Shown: in pieces, positions 24,556 through 30,901 of the stretch
Layout: every line of letters starts with the position of its first letter
Position numbering within the stretch: the first letter of the stretch is position 1
Assembly (NCBI GenBank): GCA_900547805.1
Contig: URIE01000005.1
Location: 1-34,957 of the forward strand
Length of the DNA stretch: 34,957 nucleotides
DNA from: an uncultured Collinsella sp.
GTDB taxonomy: Bacteria; Actinomycetota; Coriobacteriia; Coriobacteriales; Coriobacteriaceae
Direction: 5' to 3'
Translations under genes and position numbers: made by a program
The notes under the pieces: generated by a model
Told to the model about the DNA's origin: nothing
What the model saw: only the letters and a program-made list of their open reading frames with translations
The model's database searches: none

Positions 24556-24580
24556 AAAAAGGCGCCCGCAAGCGGACGCC
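24556..24580 (-). terminator. Terminator-like hairpin between the two HAD genes
   Basis: A stem of about 8-9 bp (24561-24569 with 24572-24580, one G-U pair) is followed by five T on the minus strand. It lies 23 nt after one HAD gene and ends 15 nt before the next. Confidence 0.65.
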
Positions 24581-24603
24581 CGAACCATGCACTATCGGCG
24601 ATT

Positions 24604-25446
24604 CTAACCCAGCAGCCTATCGAGTGCCACCGCGATGCCGTCTTCGTTGTTATCGGCGGTCACCATCTGGGCCACGGCCTTGACCTCATCGACGGCGTTG
24701 CCCATGGCGACACCGGTGCCGGCCCACTCGATCATGGACTTATCGTTCTGACCGTCGCCAAACGAAACGACCTCACTGGCATCGATACCCAGCTTGGGCA
24801 GAGCGCCCTGCAGCGCGCGGGCCTTATCGATACCGGGCGCCGTAAACTCAAAGTACCAATCGGCCGTGAACATGCCCGAAAGCGTCTCGGTAAAGGGCGC
24901 GTACATCTCCTCGTGATGCGCCTGCAGATAGGCCGGATCGCCCGCGGTGAGCAGTTTGTCTACGGGGTAAGCATCCGCGACTTCATGAAGGCTCTCGACC
25001 TCGCGAATCTTAAGATCGCACGCGTCGCGCTCATACTTGACGATGTTCTTCTGCGAACCGTCCGGCAACGTGATCATGCAACGATACGAGTCCACGACAT
25101 GCAGGTCGCGACCGAGCGAGATCATGGGAATCACGTCAAAGTTGCGCAGGTGGTCGAGCAGACGGTGCAGCTCGTCGACCGGCATAGCCTGGTCAAACAG
25201 CACCTCGTCGGTCTGAGCATCGACCACGTGCGCACCATTAAAAGCCACCAGCAGGCCATCGTGGTTCTGAAGATCGAGCTCCTGCGCCAGAGCATGAAGC
25301 CCCCATGCGGGACGGCCCGAAGCCAAGATGAGCTTGATGCCCGACTCCTGCGCCGCGAGCAGCTTCTCGCGCGTGCGCGGGCTGATCACCTTCTGGTCGT
25401 TGGTGAGCGTACCGTCGATATCCATTGCAATGGCCTTGATTGCCAT
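24604..25446 (-). CDS. Cof-type HAD phosphatase
   Basis: A HAD hydrolase of subfamily IIB, 280 residues. Motif I is AMDIDGTLTND, motif II LILASGRP, and motif IV VVSFGDGQNDKSMIEWAG. The large C2 cap (about 85-190) is typical of Cof/YidA proteins, which dephosphorylate sugar phosphates and related metabolites. The start ATG follows GGAGG. The gene is transcribed away from the VirD4-ClpP module; the intervening DNA after 25474 belongs to that module's duplicated unit. Confidence 0.88.
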   Translation of the reverse strand: MAIKAIAMDIDGTLTNDQKVISPRTREKLLAAQESGIKLILASGRPAWGLHALAQELDLQNHDGLLVAFNGAHVVDAQTDEVLFDQAMPVDELHRLLDHLRNFDVIPMISLGRDLHVVDSYRCMITLPDGSQKNIVKYERDACDLKIREVESLHEVADAYPVDKLLTAGDPAYLQAHHEEMYAPFTETLSGMFTADWYFEFTAPGIDKARALQGALPKLGIDASEVVSFGDGQNDKSMIEWAGTGVAMGNAVDEVKAVAQMVTADNNEDGIAVALDRLLG

Positions 25447-25528
25447 ATATGCCTCCCTGCGTTGAGTTTGTCGCGCACCATCATATCCGAGCCGAGCATC
25501 CCCCGAAGAACATTTTTGAAAAAGATAC

Positions 25529-25557
25529 TTGCCAAATCGCTGGAGCCTGATTAAGTT
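25529..25557 (+). promoter_or_regulatory. Conserved promoter of module copy 1
   Basis: TTGCCA and TAAGTT are 17 nt apart. The same pair at the same spacing (TTGCAA, TAAGTT) is kept in the otherwise diverged leader of copy 2. The predicted leader to the first start codon is about 310 nt. It starts with a small hairpin (GACC...GGTC near 25564), then TCGAGCATAT and a conserved purine-rich block ending GAAGATCGGCA at 25639. Confidence 0.55.
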
Positions 25558-25790
25558 AAAAATGACCGCAACGTTGGTCACCATTTGGTCGAGCATATTC
25601 AGTTTCAGTTTTCAGCATGTAAGAGAAGGAAGATCGGCATATGAACACCAAGCATCTTTTATCGACAACTAAATAGCGGAGCAAGACCGCCCAAGGCGCT
25701 CGTTGACGTCAGCTGTTCCGTCTAAGCACGGAGCACGCCCATCACCCGGCAAACGTCCTTCGAGCATATTGGCCCCATAGCACCCAATCC

Positions 25791-25858
25791 AGCACATCAA
25801 GAACCGCAAGCACATCACCAACGACACCCAGCACATCACTCGCAAGCAAGCACATCAC
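25791..25858 (+). repeat. Four AGCACATCA(C) repeats upstream of copy 1
   Basis: AGCACATCA(C) starts at 25791, 25809, 25830 and 25849, giving steps of 18, 21 and 19 nt. The array ends 14 nt before the start codon of the first gene. The same steps are seen in copy 2. Likely a binding array for a protein or a regulatory RNA structure. Confidence 0.65.
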
Positions 25859-25872
25859 AGATTGGAACCGCC

Positions 25873-26775
25873 ATGAACACCACCCGTCCCCAAACCGCCG
25901 GCACCGTTCTCCAGACTCGCATCGACCGCGCCCTGCACGGCGGCTACGACGCCAGCTTCGCCGCCGCCACGATTGCGAACTTCGCCTTGCTGCCCATCGA
26001 CGAGGCTCTGAGCAACCATGAGTTTTCGGCGAATCGCTGCGCCGAGACCATGGACGATCCGGCCATCCACGAGCTGACCGATCCTTATCTCGGACCCCAC
26101 GGCAAGACCGACGGCCCGTATACCATGGGTCACCTGGCGCACATGGTTACCGCACTCGATACCAAGTTGCGACTCGACATGGACGACGAGACGCAACTTG
26201 AGCTCATGGACCATCGATACGATCTGCAAAACGCCCTGACCCTCCCCATTCATGACCTCGCCATGGGGCTCAACGCCCTGGAGGCACGGCATCAGCAGGC
26301 AAACTGCGGGCAAGACGATACGGCAGACCCATCGGGACCACCCAACATCATGGTGCTCGACCGCGAACGTTATAACCGTGCGACTGCCCGATTCCAGGCG
26401 GGACCGACCACGGTTCGCACCCTTATCGATATGCTTCGCACGCTGAGTCTCAATCGACTTTTCGAAGGCTATCGGGCACTGGCGCCCGTCGGCCTTCGCG
26501 CCCAAACGACCCGGATCATCGATATCCAGCAACGACAGTTCGAGCGCTACCGCGACGATTGGGAGATGAGCCAAAGCATCGTCCACTTCTACCAGAAGCG
26601 CTACGACCCCAACGAGTTTCCCGATGATCTCGAGCGCCAGCTGCACCTTGCCTACACCGCGCCCATCGCCACGCTGCTGCGCTTTGGCGCGTTCGACAAA
26701 GCGCTGGCTAATGCCGGGAGCCGTAAGGCCACAACCGAGCTTGAACGCAGACTCGAGCATGCCTTCGAGACTTAA
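25873..26775 (+). CDS. Unrecognised helical protein, VirD4-ClpP module copy 1
   Basis: First gene of the module; 300 residues, no family recognised. No signal peptide or membrane helix is seen; helix-forming residues dominate. Blocks shared with the copy-2 paralogue are YDASFAAATIANFALLP (about 20-36), LTDPY, LAHMVTALDTKL, DRERYNRATARF, LSLNRLFEGYRAL and QLHLAYTAPIATLLRFGA, with TTELERRL near the end. The middle (about 140-160) is a variable, polar linker. No catalytic motif stands out. The start ATG follows a weak TTGGA site conserved in copy 2. The ClpP-like gene follows after 53 nt. A role as adaptor or target selector for the ATPase-peptidase pair is my inference from constant neighbourhood. 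Confidence 0.8.
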   Translation: MNTTRPQTAGTVLQTRIDRALHGGYDASFAAATIANFALLPIDEALSNHEFSANRCAETMDDPAIHELTDPYLGPHGKTDGPYTMGHLAHMVTALDTKLRLDMDDETQLELMDHRYDLQNALTLPIHDLAMGLNALEARHQQANCGQDDTADPSGPPNIMVLDRERYNRATARFQAGPTTVRTLIDMLRTLSLNRLFEGYRALAPVGLRAQTTRIIDIQQRQFERYRDDWEMSQSIVHFYQKRYDPNEFPDDLERQLHLAYTAPIATLLRFGAFDKALANAGSRKATTELERRLEHAFET

Positions 26776-26828
26776 AGACGGGCACTCATAGCCCCATCAA
26801 GATCCACCACATTCAGAAAGGAGTCCTC

Positions 26829-27446
26829 ATGGACACCACCCATGTCCCTATCATCAGCCCGCTCACGATGCGCGAATCGGCCCGCGGCGTCACGCTCACC
26901 TCCGTCTACGACGAGATGCTCGCCCGCCGCGAACTCTCCGTCGTGGGCGACATCAACAGTGCGATGGCACACGATCTGTGCCAGCAGATTCGTCTGCTCG
27001 AGGCCGCAGACCCCACGGCCCCCATCACGGTCTTTGTTGCCAGCCCCGGCGGCAGCGTGCGCGCCGGCCTCGCCATCTACGACACCATGCGCCTCTCGCC
27101 GTGCCCCATCCACACCGTCTGCCTGGAGTTTGCGGCCTCTATGGGCGCCATCATCTTCATGGGTGGCAACGAGCGCCGTATGGCGCCCCATGCAGAACTC
27201 ATGATTCACGACCCGCTCATCCCGCAAGGAGCTGGGGGCTCGGCCCTAGCACTCCAGGAAACAAGCCGGCGTCTCATGCAGACCCGCAAGACCCTGACGC
27301 AAATCCTGTCTGATCGAAGCGGCCTTTCGGCCAAGCGTATCCAAACACTCACGGCAAAGGATACGTATCTTTCGGCCGAGCGCGCCGTCGAGCTCGGCTT
27401 TGCCCACGGCATTCTCACCTCGACCAAGGAGACCGCCCATGTCTAA
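26829..27446 (+). CDS. ClpP-like serine peptidase, module copy 1
   Basis: A ClpP-family peptidase of 205 residues. The oxyanion region is ASPGGSVRAGLAIYDTM (about 71-87). The nucleophile is in CLEFAASMGA (S104), the His in ELMIHDP (H127) and the Asp in AKDTYLSAERAVELGF (D178). Their spacing is within two residues of housekeeping ClpP, so it should be active. It differs from ClpP in its N-terminal sequence, in having MIHDP for MIHQP and in its short C-terminus. No ClpX or ClpA gene is nearby; instead the next gene, overlapping by eight nt, encodes a VirD4-like ATPase. The ATG follows AAAGGAG. The partner ATPase may feed it substrates, which is a hypothesis. Confidence 0.88.
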   Translation: MDTTHVPIISPLTMRESARGVTLTSVYDEMLARRELSVVGDINSAMAHDLCQQIRLLEAADPTAPITVFVASPGGSVRAGLAIYDTMRLSPCPIHTVCLEFAASMGAIIFMGGNERRMAPHAELMIHDPLIPQGAGGSALALQETSRRLMQTRKTLTQILSDRSGLSAKRIQTLTAKDTYLSAERAVELGFAHGILTSTKETAHV

Positions 27447-28734
27447 CCTCAACACAGCCCTGCATGCCCCGGCCCCCACCATCCTTGCGCAAGCCCACGC
27501 ACTCTCGTGTGATACGCGTCAAACGGGCCTCAACAACAATATGCTCGTAATCGGGCCTTCGGGCGCCGGCAAGACCCGCAACGTTCTTAAGCCCAACCTG
27601 CTGCAGATGAATGCGAGCTATATCGTGCTCGACACCAAAGGGACGCTTTGCCGCGAAGTCGGACCCGTGCTTGCCGCGCACGGCTATCGTGTGCAGCGCC
27701 TCAACTTTGCCGATCTTGACGATACGGCCACCATGCCCAAGGACGTCGAGCAATGCGGCTACAACCCGCTCAACCACATCCGCCGCACCAAAGACGGCAA
27801 GCCCAACCAACAGGACATCATCTCGGTCGCCAAGGCCATCTGTCCCGTCGAGGACCAAACCCAGCCGTTTTGGGACCATGCGGCCGCCAACCTGCTTTCC
27901 TGCCTGATCGCCTATGTGTGTGAGCAGCTGCCCGTGGAGGAGCAGACGTTTTCATCGGTGATCGACCTTTGCGAACATCTCCAAGACCGCGCCACGGCAC
28001 GCCTCTTCGACGACCTGCAGACCACCGACTCCACAAGCTATGCGCTCTCGCTCTGGCGGCGCTACTCCCCCACCATCACGGCCGAAAAGATGCATGCGAG
28101 CATCATGGGCATCCTTGCCGAAAAGGTCATGTGCCTGGGCTTTGATGGTGCACGCCGTCTGTACACCGATGCGAATCAGATCGATTTCGCGGCTCTGGGA
28201 TGCGAGCGTCGAGCGCTCTTCGTCACCGTCAGCGATCTCGACCGTAGCCTCGATCCGCTTACCAACCTGTTTGTAACGCAGGCCTTCGCGGGACTCATCC
28301 GCTACGCCGACGCGCAGCCCGACGGTCGCCTTGCGATACCGGTTCGATTTATGCTCGACGACTTTGCCAACCTGCAGACGCCGCAAATCGATAACGTTCT
28401 GTCCATCATCCGCAGCCGCGAGATCTGGGCAACCCTATTGCTGCAGTCAACAAACCAGCTCGATGCGCTCTATGGCGAGGCGCGCGCTCGCTCCATCATG
28501 GGCAACTGCGACACGCGGCTCGTACTAGCCTTTCAGGACCCCGAGAGCGCCCGCGTCTTTTCCGAGCGTGCCGACGTGCTGCCCAGTACGCTCATGGCAA
28601 CGCCCGTCGACCGCTCTTGGCTGTTCGTCCGCGGCCGCGCTCCCCAGCAGGTCGAGCGCTTTAGGCTCGAGGACCACCCGCTCTACACAGAGCTCCCCGA
28701 AGCCCAAAGCGTCCAGGTCGAATTCGACCTCTGA
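27439..28734 (+). CDS. VirD4/TraG-like P-loop ATPase without membrane anchor, module copy 1
   Basis: A 431-residue ATPase related to the coupling proteins of conjugation systems (VirD4, CD1115 branch). Walker A is GPSGAGKT (39-46), followed by KPNLLQMNASYIVLDTKG. Walker B is VRFMLDDFANL (D307, D308). LLLQSTNQLDALYGEARARS and IMGNCDTRLVLAFQD are the usual VirD4 motifs. Coupling proteins normally start with two transmembrane helices; here the P-loop begins at residue 39 and no membrane helix exists, so it is soluble. There are no relaxase, mating-pair or T4SS genes in the window. Its ATG overlaps the ClpP-like stop codon by eight nt (ATGTCTAA), so the two proteins are made together. A hexameric ring that feeds the peptidase is possible. 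Confidence 0.88.
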   Translation: MSNLNTALHAPAPTILAQAHALSCDTRQTGLNNNMLVIGPSGAGKTRNVLKPNLLQMNASYIVLDTKGTLCREVGPVLAAHGYRVQRLNFADLDDTATMPKDVEQCGYNPLNHIRRTKDGKPNQQDIISVAKAICPVEDQTQPFWDHAAANLLSCLIAYVCEQLPVEEQTFSSVIDLCEHLQDRATARLFDDLQTTDSTSYALSLWRRYSPTITAEKMHASIMGILAEKVMCLGFDGARRLYTDANQIDFAALGCERRALFVTVSDLDRSLDPLTNLFVTQAFAGLIRYADAQPDGRLAIPVRFMLDDFANLQTPQIDNVLSIIRSREIWATLLLQSTNQLDALYGEARARSIMGNCDTRLVLAFQDPESARVFSERADVLPSTLMATPVDRSWLFVRGRAPQQVERFRLEDHPLYTELPEAQSVQVEFDL

Positions 28735-28772
28735 CGACGTCACGCGACCCATCGTATCCGACCGACAACAGA

Positions 28773-28808
28773 AAAGGGGCCCGTATCCCAACGGATACGG
28801 GCCCCTTT
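28773..28808 (+). terminator. Terminator of module copy 1
   Basis: A perfect 16-bp stem (28773-28788 with 28793-28808, loop CAAC) lies 38 nt after the stop codon. Its GC core GGGGCCCG and ATCC parts recur in the copy-2 terminator. Confidence 0.85.
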
Positions 28809-28834
28809 CGGCCATGACCTATCTCAGCAACAAA

Positions 28835-28866
28835 GACTACTTGCGGTGAGCGCGGTAGAACTCGAT
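28835..28866 (-). pseudogene. Remnant of the pgi 3' end
   Basis: Thirty-two bases match the 3' end of pgi (32338-32369) at 30 positions. Read on the minus strand they encode the same last nine residues (IEFYRAHRK) and stop; both differences are synonymous. No further pgi sequence precedes it. It marks the joint between the two module copies. Confidence 0.8.
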
Positions 28867-28958
28867 CGCACCATCTTATCCGAGCCGGGGCACGTTCGCA
28901 TAGCGTGGCGCGTGACGGTTGCAAAACCACCCCATTTGAAACAAACGCAAAAAAGTAC

Positions 28959-28987
28959 TTGCAAAGACGCGTTCCGACATATAAGTT
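28959..28987 (+). promoter_or_regulatory. Conserved promoter of module copy 2
   Basis: TTGCAA and TAAGTT with a 17-nt spacer match the copy-1 promoter. A small hairpin, ACCGC-CGTT-GCGGT, follows near 28997, then the conserved TCGAGCATAT and GAAGATCGGCA blocks. The leader is about 335 nt long. Confidence 0.55.
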
Positions 28988-29246
28988 GATAAAAGACCGC
29001 CGTTGCGGTTTTAAGTAGATCGAGCATATGAAGTTTGAGTTTTAGCGTGTAAGAGAAAGAAGATCGGCAAAGTACAGCCCCAAACGCAATGACAACTTAA
29101 TGAGGTAACTGCCACATGTGAGGCACCCAGGGCATTGCTGTCTCGATTTTGAGCACGATGCCTTCCGCCTTGCATGGGCCGTTCCATCCCGCCCCTGCAG
29201 CAACTGCCTCACGGGCTCATTGAAAACCGCATAGCACCCCAACGTC

Positions 29247-29313
29247 AGCACATCACCCACGGCAAGCACATCACTCACGACAACCGACACATCAACAAAC
29301 AGCACGAACATCA
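29247..29313 (+). repeat. AGCACATCAC repeat array upstream of copy 2
   Basis: Two perfect units start at 29247 and 29265; two degenerate units align at 29286 and 29305. The steps (18, 21, 19 nt) equal those of copy 1, so the array predates the duplication and the last two units have drifted. Confidence 0.6.
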
Positions 29314-29329
29314 ACCGATTGGAGAAGCT

Positions 29330-30220
29330 ATGACAAACCACCACGCTGAAGACGGCGATAAGAAAAGCATTCTGGATGCCCGCATTGAGCGAGCATATGC
29401 AAACGAATATGACGCCGCCTTTGCCGCCGCGACCATCAAGAACTACGCGTCGCTACCGCTCGCGACGATCTTGGCCGACCACCCTCAACTGCTGAAGCGC
29501 TGCACAAAGATCATGGGCGACCCCGACATTCGCAAGCTGACAGACCCCTATGCCCCAAAACGCGACAACGATTCGTACGTTCTTACCGTAGGCTGCCTAG
29601 CCCATATGCTTACGGCGCTCGACACGAAACTCAAGCTCGAATGGGAACCCGACGAGCGTCATGAACTCGAAAGCAAGCGGAACACCCTGCGCACTGCACT
29701 GTTCCTTCCGTTGGACGGCCTCAAGCGCTGCAACGTCGAGCTCAATACACAGGCGCGGCAAAAGCCCGGGACCACGGGGCAGAAAACTCCAAGACCCCAT
29801 GCGGCCATCGTCGACCGCAACCGATATAACCGCATGACCGCGCATTTTTCTGCCGAGGGAGCAGCCATAAGGACGCTGATCGACCTGCTGTGCCTCCTGA
29901 GCATCAACGAGCTATTTGAGGGCTATCTCGCCCTTGTTCCCGCGACGGCACCCAAGTCGGTAGCAAAGATCATCGAGACCTGCAGACGCCAGTTTGAGCG
30001 CCATCGCAATGGCAGCGAGATGAACGCCAGCATCGCGCAGTACTACGCGGCTCATTACAAAAATGACGGATGTGCCCCTGTCGAGCATCAGCTGCGGCTC
30101 GCCTACACCACGCCCGCCGCAACGCTCTATCGCTTTGGAGCCCTTGGCGCTTGCGAGCCGCACGAACAGGCAACCTGCCCCACAACCGAGCTCGATCTCA
30201 GGCTCGGACGAACCCTGTAG
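29330..30220 (+). CDS. Unrecognised helical protein, VirD4-ClpP module copy 2
   Basis: Paralogue of the 25873-26775 protein; 296 residues. By eye it is the most diverged of the three duplicated proteins, with shared blocks YDAAFAAATIKNYASLP, LTDPY, LAHMLTALDTKLKLE, DRNRYNRMTAHF, LSINELFEGYLALVP, QLRLAYTTPAATLYRFGA and TTELDLRLG. The middle segment is again variable and polar. No membrane helix, signal or catalytic motif is visible. The ATG is chosen for TTGGAG upstream and alignment with copy 1; the frame is open upstream to 29174 but that part runs through the repeat array. The ClpP-like gene follows after 63 nt. Fast divergence could mean different partners or targets for each copy. Confidence 0.8.
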   Translation: MTNHHAEDGDKKSILDARIERAYANEYDAAFAAATIKNYASLPLATILADHPQLLKRCTKIMGDPDIRKLTDPYAPKRDNDSYVLTVGCLAHMLTALDTKLKLEWEPDERHELESKRNTLRTALFLPLDGLKRCNVELNTQARQKPGTTGQKTPRPHAAIVDRNRYNRMTAHFSAEGAAIRTLIDLLCLLSINELFEGYLALVPATAPKSVAKIIETCRRQFERHRNGSEMNASIAQYYAAHYKNDGCAPVEHQLRLAYTTPAATLYRFGALGACEPHEQATCPTTELDLRLGRTL

Positions 30221-30283
30221 CCCGCCAGCCCCTCCGCGGGCAACAATCCTATTCCACAACACAACCAACAGAAAGGAGTCCTC

Positions 30284-30901
30284 ATGGACACCAATCATTC
30301 CCCCATCATCAGCCCCCTCACCATGCGTGAATCCGCCCGAGGTATCACGCTCACCAGCATTTACGATGAGATGCTCGCCCGTCGCGAGCTCTCCGTCATG
30401 GGAAACATCGAAACCCCGATGGCCCACGACCTATGCCAGCAGATCCGCCTGCTCGATGCCACCGACCCCAGCCGCCCCATCACCATATTTGTCGCCAGCG
30501 CCGGCGGAAGCGTGCGATCGGGTCTTGCGATCTATGACGCCATGCGCCTCGCATCGTGCCCCATCCGCACCGTCTGCCTGGAATTCGCCGCGTCCATGGG
30601 CGCCGTGATCTTTATGGGCGGCGACGATCGCCGTATGGCGCCCCATGCAGAGCTCATGATTCACGACCCGCTGATCCCCCAGGGGGCAGGCGGCTCGGCA
30701 CTTGCGCTGCAGGAAACCAGCCGGCGTCTCATGCAGACCCGCAAGACCCTCACGCAAATCCTCTCGGACCGCAGCGGCCTCACGCCCAAGCGCATCCAGT
30801 CCCTCACTGCAAAAGACACCTACCTTTCGGCCGAGCGCGCCGTCGAGCTCGGCTTTGCCCACGAAATCCTCTCGACCACCAAGGAGGTCGCCCATGTCTA
30901 A
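30284..30901 (+). CDS. ClpP-like serine peptidase, module copy 2
   Basis: Paralogue of the copy-1 peptidase, same length (205), with 30 differences counted by eye (85% identical). Ser104, His127 and Asp178 are kept. Residues 116-166, including the active His, are identical while their codons differ at 18 synonymous sites. One notable change is P73A in the oxyanion loop, ASAGGSV here against ASPGGSV in copy 1 and in housekeeping ClpP; this might alter activity or ring assembly. The ATG follows GAAAGGAG. It overlaps the ATPase gene by eight nt exactly as in copy 1. The two peptidases could form mixed rings, which is inference. Confidence 0.87.
   Translation: MDTNHSPIISPLTMRESARGITLTSIYDEMLARRELSVMGNIETPMAHDLCQQIRLLDATDPSRPITIFVASAGGSVRSGLAIYDAMRLASCPIRTVCLEFAASMGAVIFMGGDDRRMAPHAELMIHDPLIPQGAGGSALALQETSRRLMQTRKTLTQILSDRSGLTPKRIQSLTAKDTYLSAERAVELGFAHEILSTTKEVAHV

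Larger units (their letters stand above)
25474..28866 (+). repeat. Tandem duplication unit 1
   Basis: This 3393-bp unit holds leader, three genes, terminator and a 32-bp tail identical at 30 positions to the pgi 3' end. Unit 2 (28867-32369) repeats the same order. The first 20 bases of the two units differ at one position (25474-25493 against 28867-28886), and unit 2 begins at the base after unit 1's pgi tail. Confidence 0.8.

Noticed and set aside
15223..25554. Long plus-strand open frames opposite the catabolic operon and HAD genes (for example 435, 518 and 570 codons)
   Set aside because: They lie antisense to well-identified proteins and have the His/Arg-rich composition of shadow frames.
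25641..25676. 11-codon leader peptide in the copy-1 leader
   Set aside because: The frame is not kept in copy 2 and its codons show no attenuation-type run; mentioned only with the leader.
25791..25858. AGCACATCAC array as a CRISPR
   Set aside because: Units are only 9-10 bases, spacers 8-12 bases, and there are no cas genes.
29174..29329. N-terminal extension of the copy-2 first protein
   Set aside because: The frame runs through the leader repeat array, is not kept in copy 1, and the ATG at 29330 has the ribosome-binding site.
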